This document shows positions 50,536-61,682 of a DNA stretch of 64,000 nucleotides, in pieces (the first letter of the stretch is position 1; each line of letters begins with the position of its first letter). The position numbers and the translations under genes were made by a program. Source of the stretch: Steinernema hermaphroditum (lineage: Eukaryota > Nematoda > Chromadorea > Rhabditida > Steinernematidae); the NCBI GenBank assembly GCA_030435675.1, contig CM059622.1, forward strand, positions 7,936,001-8,000,000. The letters are read 5' to 3'. The notes under the pieces were generated by a model that saw only the letters and a list, made by a program, of their open reading frames with translations, was not told the DNA's origin and searched no databases.

Positions 50536-51450
50536 TTAAAGGGACCAGGTCATGGAGGAAAAAAGTTTTTAAAAAATCTGAAAAAATTCGTGCCCGTGTT
50601 TCCGAGGTTGCTGAACACGATGGTGAGTGGCGATTCTAAGTTCGCCAAGTATAGTCTATTTTTTTTTTTCGAACTCCACAAAAGCGATCAATCACCGCGC
50701 GGCGAGACCGAGAACATTGAAGAAGGCAAATATTTCTTACGTTCGTTCGCTCCTTTCAATGCGCTAGAGCAAATTCTGGGTCCCACCGCGCTGTGATTGA
50801 TCGCTTTTGTGGAGTTCGGAAAAAAATAGACTATAGTTTCCTAGAAACAGAACAAGAGGCGCGATCTGTGTTTTGTCATCAGTCCCGACGCGGGACGCTG
50901 GTCCCGACGCGATTTGCGCGGCGAATGCGATTCGCGTACTGTAGTTTCATCATTTTCTGCCGGTTTTGAGGGACAAAATAGCTTCAAAAGCACTTTTTTT
51001 CGACTTATTTCACTTGCTCGCGTTATTTCTAGTACAGATAAAGGTCTTCACCATGATTTTGGCGATTTCGAGGGTTAGTTTCACATGAAACGCTCCATAT
51101 TCCTTTTCATCCGATGTCATTGTAAGTTTAAGAGTTTTCAAATGCCAAACCACCATAGAAATAACCCTAGAAAGTGAAGTAAGTCGAAACAAATGTTTTT
51201 CAAGATGTTTTACCCCCAAAAGTTAGCAAAACCGACAAAAAGTGATACAGTACGCGAATCGCATTCGCCGCGCAAATCGCGTCGGGACCAGTGACAAAAC
51301 ACAGATCGCGCCTCTTGTTCTGTTTCTAGGAAACTACTTGGCGAACTTAGAATCGCCACTCACCATCGTGTTCAGCAAACTCGAAAACACGGGCACGAAT
51401 TTTTTCAAATTAAAAAAAAACTTTTTTCCTCCATGACCGGGTCCCTTTAA
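50536..51450. mobile_element. Palindromic DNA element (copy 2), without Helitrons
   Basis: Starts TTAAAGGGACCAGGTCATGG and ends with the inverse at 51450. The left arm is interrupted by a small MITE (50650-50835). The centre matches 1-75 and 1465-1833 of copy 1. At about 50950 it reads GTTTCATCATTTTCTGCC, the near-empty counterpart of the Helitron insertion point in copy 1. Confidence 0.8.
50650..50835. mobile_element. Small MITE with TATAGTCYATTTTTT ends
   Basis: About 186 bp, bounded by TATAGTCTATTTTTTTTTT and its inverse. Internal arms share CGAACTCCACAAAAGCGATC. The uninterrupted version at 1880-1890 shows the host sequence CTACTTGGCGAA (reverse orientation), so this is an insertion at TA. 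A second copy is at 53419-53620. Confidence 0.8.
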
Positions 51451-51845
51451 GGCTGGGCCATACTTCTGAGACACAGACTGTGTCTCAAATTTTTGTTTGC
51501 GGTTTTTAAGTTTAATCTTATCTGGCTTGCTGGAATGTGAGCTACGCGCATGAGTCGCGCATCACTCAGGAACAGTTCACTATAAAGATCACTCGGACAG
51601 GAACGGTAACTCGTGAGCTGTGTTCAATTCTTTCTGTGTCTCACGGTCTTGAGACATGAGTCATGACTCACATGATGAGACACAGAAAGAATCGCCCACA
51701 AGTCAGCAGCATTGAATCTCATATCAGCAAACCACATAAAAATATATCAGCAAACCGCATAAAAAGAAACTTAAAAATCAAACAAAAATTTGAAGCAAAC
51801 AAAAATTTGAGACACAGCCTGCGTCTCAGAAGTATGGCCTAGCCT
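51450..51845. mobile_element. MITE of the AGGCTGGGCC family, second copy
   Basis: Flanked by TTA at 51447-51449 and 51846-51848; the left TTA overlaps the end of the element at 50536-51450, so this copy inserted at its very edge. The inner palindrome holds TGAGTCATGACTCA. It also carries a short duplicated ATCAGCAAACC phrase. Confidence 0.8.
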
Positions 51846-53418
51846 TTATGCTGACACGCCGTGCAAGAGTATCGAGAGCCGAACGTAAAACGATTACAGC
51901 TGGCGGTGAGGGTTTCCTTCCGATTGCGCTTCGCCTCTGGAACATTCCCAACGTGGGCCCTCCACAATCTATCTTCTCTATGAGACAGTTTCAAAGACAT
52001 TTAGTCTGTGCAGATATGTCTATTGTGTTGCAGACAACCGAGACACTGTCTCACATTTATTTTGTAGAATCGCTTGTCCGTCTGGAGGCGAGAAGTCGCT
52101 TGGTCCCGAGTGGAAATGCCGGAGCGCTGGAGATCAGGAACCGGTTTGCAAGCTAACCCGGTTTTTCTGTCTTTTCACAATCAGCCGGCTTGTTGTTCTC
52201 TTCCGGTACCGTCTCTTCGTGTTTTAGAGGAAGCCGCTTCATTACCATCGTCCACGAATGGCTCCACTCAAGCGATGCTTCGTGGTGGTGGCAGTCCTCG
52301 AGATACTGATGCTCGTCTTGCGTGTTTCTTCACAGGGCATGACCCACTCGCAGATCGCGAGGGTCCACGCGTTGCTGAATATTCAGACAACCAGCTTGCT
52401 GCGCGCGCGATGCGCGCCGCCCTCTATTTTTGGCTTCGCCAAAACTGCAATCGCTGTTCAAAACACTACCCGGGAACCTTCATGGTGGAAGCCTACGCTT
52501 CCTGTATTTTTCGGTTCTTTATCTTGTGACAAAGAGCTTCTTTTTGTATTTTGTGCGAGAACGCAGGGCAACAGTACGACGTCGCAGATGAGTACGCGCT
52601 GGCGAGCGTCGGGAACATTGCATAGAAAACCATACTGTATTGCTCACTAAAATCTTCAAACTCCATCACGAAAAATTTCGTGCGCCATTTCCAGCCGTCA
52701 GCGGGCTTACAATGGAAATTGGCGATTATTACAATTTTCCTCCATTTTCTCGCGAGGTGTGAATGTAAAACTTATTTCCCTGTGGTTTTAGCACAGAACG
52801 GCGCAAGCCTATGTTCATTCGGCCCGGGAAACGATGCTGAACAAAGCTGACTCCAGAAATTCGCGAAATCGCGCGGATCGTGAGAAAAGTGAGGAAAACT
52901 ATGATAATTGAAAATCTCCATTGCAAATTTGCTGATAGTAGGAATAGCGCGGGAAATTTTCATGGTGGGACCCTTTTGAATTTTGTTTCGTGAGTTTTAC
53001 TTTACTTTATTTCCCGAATCAAAGGCTTTGTGCCTTGCAGGACACCGAAAAAATAAACAATCCTGGCGTAGCGGTGGTGTCGAACCGGTCGTAGACGGCG
53101 CGCTTCGCGGGGCATCTGGGAGTCGGCGAAACTTCGGAAATGGCGACGGAACATTTTCTTCGCGGGCGTTTGCGGCACAGCGGACGCTTCTGAGTTCGCA
53201 TCTGCTTCGGAGAGAGGAGTCCGAGTTTTGTGAGACAAAAACACTCAGGAATTGCAGGCAAAAGACGTGAACGAAACCCATTTGCGAAAATCGTGCGCTA
53301 GCAGACAACGCGCGCATGGCGCACGAAAACGGAAAACAAAAGAAGAAAGACACTTCGTGGTGGGACCACTCGCAAAGTTCAGACGCGTTTTTTGAGGACG
53401 GACATCGTACCCTATCAC
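51846..53418. other. Region with a possible retroelement relic
   Basis: At 51896-51990 a short frame reads FLPIALRLWNIPNVGPP and then SIFSMRQFQRHL. This resembles the C-terminal end of LINE reverse transcriptase proteins (RxxxxWNxLP...SFKxxL). The match is short and I give it little weight. No other gene is recognised; later ORFs (52074-52650) have no familiar domain. Confidence 0.3.
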
Positions 53419-53620
53419 TTATAGTCCATTTTTTTTTCGAACTCCACAAAAGCGATCAATCACAGCGCGGTGGGGCCCAGAATTTGCTCTAGCGCATTGA
53501 AAGGAGCGAACGAACGTACGAAATATTTGCCTTTCTTCAATGTGCTGGAGCGAATTCTCGGTCTCGCCGCGCGGTGATTGATCGCTTTTGTGGAGTTCGA
53601 AAAAAAAAAATGGACTATAC
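53419..53620. mobile_element. Small MITE, second copy of the 50650-50835 type
   Basis: Bounded by TATAGTCCATTTTTTTTTCG and its inverse ending GACTATA. About 200 bp with the same CGAACTCCACAAAAGCGATC arms. The central TTCAATGTGCTGGAGCGAAT block is duplicated in inverted form. Confidence 0.8.
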
Positions 53621-53698
53621 GATTATTTAGTACTGATCATGACGGCTTGCTCCTATATACGTGCTGTGGACACGGTTTAAAAAGTTAAAGGCCGGGCC

Positions 53699-55135
53699 AT
53701 ACTTCTGAGACACGTCTCACGTCTCATGTCTCACGCCTTGTAAATGATGAGTCATGACTCATGTCTCAAATTCGTGAGACACAGGCGGCCATACTTCACT
53801 TTTGGCGTGCTGGGGTAAGACACAGGACCACACACGGCGTCTGTGTCTCAAAATGCCGTGCCCCATGAGACACAGAATGCTGTGTCATGAGACACAGAAT
53901 GCTGTGTCATGAGACACAGAATGCTGTGTCTCAAACCGAACCGTCTGTGTCTCAAATTACTTTTACCAATTGTCTCGGTTCGAAGTGGTGGCGAATTTCA
54001 TCATTGCCTACAGTACTAGCGTGTCGTGGGCAAGGATGCTCCTTGTCGGCTGCGAGTACAGTGATCTTTTGCTCAGGTCTGCGCGCAGAGTGATCCGCGC
54101 AAGTTGATTTAGAGTGAAAAGGCTGGTTTGATGAGCTGCAGTCGACGGTAAGCTAGGAAAACTCATCAGTCACGACTCATTTGTGTTCCTTTCAGATCTA
54201 CACGGGATAATAACAAGCCGAAACGCCCAGTTTATCAAGAATCGCTGCCAGCTGAAGCTCTGTTTGCCCATAATTTGTTTGAAACTGCGCAGGATCTTCT
54301 TTGTACACACTCTAGTGCAAAGAATACGCATTTCTGGAGCATAGTGTGCGATGAAGAGCTTACCGTTGACCGTAGTCCGATCAAAGCAGCCTTCAATTGG
54401 ACGCGCAGTCCTCAATGCTGGAAAAACGCGCACGAATACCGGCGAAAACTATTGAAACAGGCCAAATAGACATGTGAAGCTACTCGCGCACAGCAAAGCC
54501 CTGCGCGGCATAGGGAGCGATCTGGAGCAGATCCAAATGCTTCAAAACACGTCAATTCAGGAAAAAAATCAGATCAGCACGAGCATTTTGGCAAAAAAGG
54601 GCCTTTCAAGCAATTTCGAAACAGCTTGAATAAATAAAACAACGTGAAACGCCTGACGTGGCAAGAAAATGTAGATTGTTCCGAAAAACCCTCTAGAATT
54701 GAACACCGATGCCGGCGCCGTCGACAGTTCACATTGAAACGGCGCCGGCAACAGTGACGAAAGTAGCGACACATGTCCGTGCGTATCCACCGAATTTTGG
54801 GTGTCCATACTTTGAGTCACGACTCACGTCTCATTTGAGAAAATCAGATCAGCACGGGGCCCAATGGCCCAATCAGATCAGCACAGATCAGCAAAATCAG
54901 ATCTCATTTGAGACGTGAGTCGTGACTCAAAGTATGGACACCCAAAATTCGGTGGATACGCACGGACATGTGTCGCTATTTTCGTCGCTGTTGCCGGCGC
55001 CGTTTCAATGTGAACTGTCGACGGCGCCGGCATCGGCGTTCAATTCTAGAGGGTTTTTCGTCGCTCATGTCTCACGGCGCATATCCTGTGTCTCACGTGA
55101 GACATGAGTCATGACTCAGAAGTATGGCCCGGCCT
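53699..55135. mobile_element. Enlarged AGGCCGGGCC-family element
   Basis: Ends AGGCCGGGCCATACTTCTGA and its inverse, with many GTGTCTCA/TGAGACAC words and TGAGTCATGACTCA near each end. Between them lies extra DNA, including an inverted repeat at 54655-54830 and 54905-55070 (GGTGGATACGCACGGACATG and inverse). The flanking triplets are TAA and TTA. No transposase was identified in 1.4 kb; the frame at 54170-54433 is unfamiliar. Confidence 0.7.
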
Positions 55136-55462
55136 TTAGTTCGTTTTCGTACACCTCGTTTTGCCTTCTTCCCCTTCGTTGTTTTGTGATGAATCCTTTA
55201 TCGCGAATCTTGATGGCCTACTTGGGAACTAGTTGCTGGAATCTAACGATTTCATTGCACTCTAAGTCGATGTCGTCCGAAATGGAACTTTTGTGTTCTT
55301 CATATTGGCCCATTCGGCATGGATTTACTTCTACGTTCATGTTCCTGATCATTCATGGCTCTCCTTCATAAAATACGTTTAATTTTAGTCACAAACCCTG
55401 TTCGCTTTTCTGTTTTCTCATATTCATCCCGTCTTATTTTCAGTATGACGTCTTATTTTCAG

Positions 55463-56454
55463 CTTCATATGTGTCGCTATCTAAATACGCGCATTTGGTT
55501 GCCTTCATATTTGCGGCAATATGCTTTGAGAAGTGTATTCTGTTGTTCCTGCCCAACTGCCGCCATCCTGTGCTCGCATCGCAATCGTTTCACACGTTTG
55601 CTGCTCTGATATTGGCTCTTGCCTTGACCTTCTTCGGAGTGGCCGTTGCGAAAAGAAGCCCTACGGTACATTGTATCGATATTTACCAATCTATGCGAAA
55701 TTTTTCCAGGTTAAAGTAGTCGATGTATTCATTGACAATCTGCCACCAGAACTGGATGGGTTTTCGATTGTTCAACTGACAGATATCCACATCGGACCGA
55801 CTGTTGGAAAGCAGCGTATCGAGAAGATCGTGACTCTCACGAATTCCCTGAACCCTCATGCCATTACAATTGTTGGCGACCTTGTAGACGGGTTCACGGA
55901 ACACATAGGCCATCAGGTCCTGCCATTAAGCAGATTAAAATCTCGCTTTGGTGTGTTTTACGTCACTGGAAACCATGAGTATTACCATGGCGACGTGAAC
56001 GAGTGGATCGATCTCTTCCGGAAAAGGGCCAACCTAACTGTTTTACGCAATGAAGCCAGAGTGTTGACATCCGGCCACAGATCGTTATGTATTGCCGGTG
56101 TTGACGATTTGTACACCGAAAAACTGAGCATTGGAGGACACAAGATGGACGCCGTGAAAGCCCTGAATGGATGTCCTGATGGAGCTGTCAATATTCTGCT
56201 GGTTCATCAACCGAACGCAGCCACTAGAATCATAGCCAGAGTGAAGAAGCACATCGATCTTATACTCTCCGGTATTTTAACTTGTAATCTCAACGTGTCA
56301 ATAACATTTCGTCAATTTAGGTCACACTCATGGTGGTCAGATGTACATCTTCTGGCCTTTCGCCTACCTCAGAAACGACTATCTGCACGGGCTCTATTCG
56401 GAAAAAGTCAGTGGAATGCAGATCTGCGTATCTTCTAGGGTGAACTACAACTGA
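55463..56454 (+). CDS. Membrane metallophosphoesterase (TMPPE-like), first of two; early TGA
   Basis: Calcineurin-like phosphoesterase anchored by N-terminal helices. Exons recognised: 55463-55665, 55710-56271, 56321-56454; one or more 5' exons are probably missing from this model. Membrane helices include HLVAFIFAAICF and FAALILALALTFFGVAV. Metal motifs: QLTDIHIGP (DxH), IVGDLVDG (GDxxD), VTGNHEYY (GNHE), LLVHQPNA (His), SGHTHGGQMY (GHxH). The frame ends VSSRVNYN then TGA at 56452-56454; it then continues without a break as GPPVKMHDLCEIVHLKL to a second TGA at 56524-56526. GPP followed by a basic residue is a conserved C-terminal motif of the family, usually preceded by an aromatic such as Trp. 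Confidence 0.75.
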
Positions 56455-56589
56455 GGCCCACCTGTCAAGATGCATGACCTCTGTGAGATTGTCCACCTCA
56501 AACTGCACCAGAAACCAGATAACTGAAAATTTTGGAATTTTTTGCTTTAGTTGGGTAATTTATGTATATACTGAACAAGACGCTGGAAG

Positions 56590-56595
56590 AATAAA
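56590..56595 (+). terminator. Polyadenylation signal AATAAA
   Basis: AATAAA, 64 bp after the second TGA (56526) and 136 bp after the first TGA (56454) of the upstream phosphoesterase, and 115 bp before the start of the next gene. It fits the end of the first gene of the pair. Confidence 0.5.
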
Positions 56596-56698
56596 GCTTT
56601 AACTTTCTTTGTTTTTCCGTGTTATTGGTTCCGGTGACCTGTTATATCGCATGTGTTCTATGCTGCACATGTCAGTGGAGGTGTATTTTCCTGCTTTT

Positions 56699-56710
56699 TC
56701 AGAGGTCTCG
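56699..56710 (+). promoter_or_regulatory. Candidate trans-splice or 5' acceptor site
   Basis: TTTTTCAG directly precedes AGGTCTCGATG, 8 bases before the start codon of the second phosphoesterase, with no plausible coding exon upstream. This is the usual position of a spliced-leader acceptor in nematodes. An untranslated first exon is the alternative. Confidence 0.4.
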
Positions 56711-58298
56711 ATGCCAAGAATGGGCTGCGGGTTTTTATGTTTTCTGAAGGCAGCAATCTTGTATGTCGTCGGGCACTTTGCGATCTCTCACTTTGGAGAA
56801 CATTTTGTAAGTGTTTTCTTATAAGAGTTTGCACTAAAGTGGAGATTCCAGGTAAACAAAAGATCCGGCTACGAAAAGGGAACGTGCCGTCGATTCATCG
56901 CCATCCTCAATCTGCAGTGGGCAATGATCTTCTGTAGTTTAGTCATTTATCGTCAGCTTATGGCGTTCTTTGACAGTCCTTTCACGTTAATCTGCACTTA
57001 TCTAAAGCCTACCAGTCTTACGGTAGAAATCTATAGACGAAGAGTAGCAAACGTTTTACTTCTGTTCTTCCTGCTTTCCCACCTAACATATTTCCTCTAC
57101 TACTTTGATGGGCTCATTCAATGGTTACTTTTTGAAATCAGCTCAATTTGTTTGGGCGTTTGGGCCCACTTGATGTTCTTCTGTTTTGGGTTCTTCGCGC
57201 TGAATTGCGTTCTCCCGTTCTTGAAAGTGAGCTTCAAGTTGATCGGAAATCACATTCTTATATTTATTTCAGGGAGTCGATTGCTTCTCGAACCTTCTCG
57301 AGAAACTCGCCAGAATTTCGTTTATCCGCCTGTTACTATGGAATCGCCAATTCCAGGCTGTTTTCAGTCTTATCGTATCCGTTTGCATCTCCCTCGTCTG
57401 TTTCATGTCCGCTGACTACATATACGTCCGTACTGCAGAACTACCAATCTCTAACTTATCTCCAAAGGCCGAAGGGCTGAGAATAGCTGTACTATCGGAT
57501 TTACACGCCGGAGGAGCCGTTCATCGCGATCAGATTGCCCACGTCGTCGACCGCACAAACGACATGAATGCCGACGCGGTTTTCATAGTTGGCGACATGA
57601 CCGACGGCACCATAGAACACTTAGAGTCCCGAATTGAACCTCTCAGGCATTTACGGTCGCGACTGGGAACTTTCATGGTCACAGGCAACCACGACTACTA
57701 CTTCGATGACGCCCTGGCTTGGATTAGACTGTTCAAATCATACGGTATCAAGGTTCTCACGAACAGGTAGGTGCAAACTGCACGGACCTCCGTTTCCGCC
57801 ATTTTGTTTCAGCAAAGCCGATCTCGAAGGAATCTGCCTCGTAGGACTCAATGACATAAGCAGCGGAACGAGCGGAATCCCGAGCCACGAAATGAACATC
57901 TCCTCGGTGATTCTCGAGTGTGAAGCCTCTAAGTCCGTTATTGTGCTCTCCCACAACCCGGCATCTGCGAAGCACATTTCCGAGAGCAATCTCAGCTATA
58001 ATGGCGTCGACCTCATAATTTCAGGTTTGACGTACTTCGAGCACAATTCCTAAAAAATACATCAGGCCACACCCACTCGGGGCAGTTCTACGTCATGTTG
58101 CCATTTATTTACTTCGTACTTCCCTACGTACATGGTCTCTACACGGTGCCGATGAAGTTCGTTAGTCACAACACGATCCTGCTGGTGACAGCTGGTACCC
58201 TATATCAGGGGCCACCCATGAAGATGCCCTTCTATTCGAATATCTGGCAGGTCACTTTGATGGCAAAACGGACCTCAGAATTTGTTGATCTCGATTGA
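56711..58298 (+). CDS. Membrane metallophosphoesterase (TMPPE-like), second of two
   Basis: Paralog of the gene just upstream. Exons: 56711-56806, 56852-57226, 57273-57766, 57813-58024, 58066-58298; about 469 residues. Several membrane helices come first (FLCFLKAAILYVVGHFA, VLLLFFLLSHLTYFL, FEISSICLGVWAHLMFFCFG, AVFSLIVSVCISLVCFM). The catalytic part is complete: LSDLHAGGAV (DxH), FIVGDMTDG (GDxxD), VTGNHDYY (GNHD), VIVLSHNPA (His), SGHTHSGQFY (GHxH). The C-terminus has TAGTLYQGPPMKM and ends VDLD-TGA. All junctions keep frame. The enzyme should face the lumen or outside on a membrane; the substrate is unknown. Confidence 0.85.
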
Positions 58299-58555
58299 CC
58301 AGAGTGCTTTTCCTCATTAGTGTCATCGAGGCTTAGCTTTAAATTACAGATCTGTGATACCTAGCATTTCTTTACGGTTAAATATCTAATAACATTGTAT
58401 ATAAATATTAAGCTCTTGAGCTCGTTATTCGATATGCGGTTTTGTGTCCGCTTCCGTTACCTGTAAAGTTTTCGATTTGTTTTGTCGCGTCGCTTTCTTC
58501 TTCGGATTCCCAATTGAATGAGAGTCGTCATTTCAGGTAATACAATCGCTCTGCG

Positions 58556-59597
58556 ATGTCGATCCTTGCGGGACCTCGTCGCAAACAGCGAATCAGCGTT
58601 GATCCCCAGAACATCGCCTGGAAGAATGACAACGGGAAATTCGGCAAGAAGTTGATGGAGAAGATGGGATGGCAGGAGGGAAGAGGTCTTGGAGTCAAGG
58701 AACAAGGAATGTGCGACAACCTCAAGCTCAAAGCTAACCACACTGCCAAAGGTAAGTGCCGACCGTTGACATGATTAACAGAAAGCTTATTAACAAACTT
58801 TAGGTCTCGGATGCGAGTATGATTACGACTCGACGTGGATCACTCACCATGATGAATTTGCTAGTTTGTTGGCGAATCTGAACAAGAACAAGTCCACGTC
58901 GAAGGAAAACGGTGGCAGTGATGGAGAGAAGAAAACGAAGTCGCTTGAGGAATCTTCCAAAACGAGCAAGGCTCGTATTCAGTACGCTTATCGTTCTTGC
59001 TCACTTGTCTTAAAGTGCACTTTTAGCTATCCCAAATTCACGAGAGGCAAAGACCTATCCCGATTCTCGTCTAAGGACAAATCCGCGGTGATAGGCGTTG
59101 GTGTCAACCGGAAGCGCAAGCACTCCCCTGAACCCGTTATTGAAGAAGGCGAGGAACCGACGAAGGAAGCCAAGAAGGAGAAGAAAGACGAAAAACGCGA
59201 TGTTGAAGCCGATACAGGATTTGGAAATAAGACACAGGTCAGCCAAATTTCGGTGGCCGACTACTTCGCCGAAAAAATGCGCAAGATGAAGGAAAGAGCT
59301 GCAGCCAAGGCAGTCGAGAAGAAGGAAGAAGTGCAAGAAGAAGAGCCGAAGCGAGAGGATACAGAAGAGGCGAAGGAGGAAACCGAAGAGGAGCGCAAGT
59401 TGCGCAAGCAAAGGCGAAAGGAAGAGAAGCGACGTCTGAAGGAGGAGGCGCGAATACAAGCGGAGGCGGAAGCCGCTCAAGCAGAGGCCGCGGAGGACGA
59501 AGAGAACGTCGTCGAGGAAACCAAGGAGGAGCGGAAACGTCGAAAGCGCGAGAAGAAGCTGCGCAAATTGGCCGAATCCCAGGAGAACGAGGCCTGA
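58556..59597 (+). CDS. PINX1 homolog, G-patch telomerase inhibitor/rRNA processing factor
   Basis: Nucleolar G-patch protein that activates a DEAH helicase in pre-rRNA processing and can bind telomerase. Exons: 58556-58751, 58804-58981, 59027-59597; about 314 residues. It begins MSILAGPRRKQRISVDPQNI (human PINX1 starts MSMLAERRRKQKWAVDPQN). G-patch: FGKKLMEKMGWQEGRGLG...GLGCEYDYDSTWI. The second intron (58982-59026) restores ARIHYPKFTRGKDLS, matching RVHYMKFTKGKDLS. SVADYFAEKMRKMKER corresponds to the TIQEYFAKRM motif. A Lys/Glu-rich coiled tail follows, ending in TGA. Confidence 0.92.
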
Positions 59598-61682
59598 GCT
59601 GGACTGTTACATTTTCGTTCTCTGTTATTTCTTTTGACTTTGGCGTCGCAGCCGCCCAAAGACTTTCTTTGTTATGTTACAGTAAACGGTTGTTGGTTTT
59701 GAGTTGGGCGTTGCTGGCGGCGTGACTGTATAGCGGCGCCCGGAGTGGGATTTGCTCGCTTTCGGGGTCGATTGCAGTATCTGCGGGCCGCTCTTCTCAT
59801 GAATATTAATGGAGCGAGAATTATGGCGATCTTTCGCTCACCTGGAAGCGCCGATCGACGCATTAAGGCTTATTGCCACCCGCACTGCGGAGCGACAAAA
59901 AGCGGGTTACGGTAGCGAAGGAGTTTTTTGCGTCCGTTTATGGCGAAGCCGGCGACGCTAATCGTATGCCCGCGAAGACAAAAGTTTTACGACTTTGGAC
60001 GCCACACGCCGAAGGTCGGTTGATATTCGGAGTCGGGAGCAGAAGCTAATGCATCTTCCAGGTCGGAGGAGACGCCGCGGGTTACGGTACACAGCGGCGG
60101 GGAGAAGTTTATGCCGGGGAGCATCTGAGGGGAAGGGACTCGTGAATATTCACCTCCACTCTAATGAATATTTGAAATTTATAAATATTAAACAGAGTGA
60201 ACCCACGAGCACGCCACAGCGCCGCGTCGACGCAGTCTTTGGAGTCGTCTTCTGCGTCCTCCAGCGCCGGAAGCCGAAGGAGACGACCCTCCCACGGTCC
60301 TTCCCACCGGCTCGAGGATTTCCTCAATCGAGGGGGTCTTCTCGGTGGTTCGAAGCCTGGCCTCGGGAACCTCCGATCGAAAGGCGCCATTTTCAGGACC
60401 TGTGCCTTCAAGTTCTCGAGATTTTCTCATTTTCCCATGAGGCTGATTTATTACCTGACGCCTAAAAAAGTGGCCGCAAATCTATGGCGCTCTTCCTTGC
60501 CGCTCCAAACACTTCCTTTTGGGTCTGTGTGGACGACGAGAAGCCGAGGTTGGGACCCGAAAGTGGTTTCGTTTCTTGCTGCTCCTTTTTCTCCTCATGG
60601 CGCTTTTTGTCATGCGATCAGGAACCAACATACCCACATCGTCTGTACTACCGTAAGCTGCAGCTCGGACCATCGAGAGATCGTCTGCTATCGTCCCTAC
60701 CGGCCCCTTAGTGGCCCGAGTGGATCCGAGGGCGGCTCCCGGCGCCTCAAGATCGTCAAAAGGCACTCAATTTCCGGAGTCGCAGCGCTAAACGATCGCG
60801 CGCCTAATTGGCGGTTTGCGCGTCTGCCTCTAATGCAATTACGCGAATCTCGACGACCCGGGCCCAGATGCGCCACAAGTCGACGCGCCGGAGGGGCAAT
60901 TAGACGCTCCGCTGACTGTTGCTGGATACGGTAGCTAAGTGGCGGTTGTTCCGGTGCTGAGAAGCAGAAAAAATGTTCAAATTTGACAGGGAACCACACG
61001 CTTCGGAATACCGTAATCCCCGTCTCAGTTTTCCGTTTTTTTGCGACCTGGAAGGGCATGGGAATCGAAGTTCAAAGCGATCGAAATGCAGATGAGTGAA
61101 ACAATTGACTGCGCCGATCTCGACGCCGACTTTCGATTTCGACGAGACTACCGTACTCCCTGAGTTCTCAGAAGGCGAACTCGTCGCCCCTCCGGAAGCC
61201 CAAAACAAGTCTCCTCGACGTCCTTTCGTGGCCCTCCGCGTTTCGATCGATTCCGGCGCTTCACCTGAATGCCCGCAGGCGACGACGTTCCGTTAAAAAT
61301 GCAAATCCGATTCCGGCGCCACCAACTCGTTTAGCCCTCCACGAACTCCCGACTACCGTATCGATCAGCTCCGCTCTCGATTCCGACCTCCGATCGCTTT
61401 CGCCTTCCTATCACCGCTATCCGCGGCGCCGGCTTTCCCGCCAGGTTCGGGCCTTCCTCGGTGGCGGCCCGCAACCGTGTCCCGCCCTGGGGGCGGAGCC
61501 TCGGCTGGATCCGGGCGACCAATGGGTGCGCCTCGGCGTCCCCCCGAGCAGAGCGCCTCGAAGCGAGCGACGACTAAAGCGGGCTCCTCTCGCCGCGCGA
61601 TCTGTTTGTTTCCCCTCCTCCTCCCCCGACTGCCCTCCCGAGTCCGTCCGTCAGTCCTCTCCGGGGCCCAGATTCTCCGGAG
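59598..61682. other. Upstream region of the POU gene, rich in CTACCGTA motifs
   Basis: No gene is recognised. It contains seven TACCGTA/TACGGTA words (59908, 60083, 60648, 60926, 61009, 61149, 61354). It also has AT-rich islands with CATGAATATTAAT (59798), GTGAATATTCAC (60142) and AATGAATATTT (60163), which resemble POU-III binding sites. It is likely to contain the promoter and enhancers of the POU gene. Confidence 0.5.

Noticed and set aside
47401..59597. Nuclear code change with TGA read as Trp
   Set aside because: TGG is the usual Trp codon in all genes here, and TGA ends PINX1 and the second phosphoesterase at the expected lengths.
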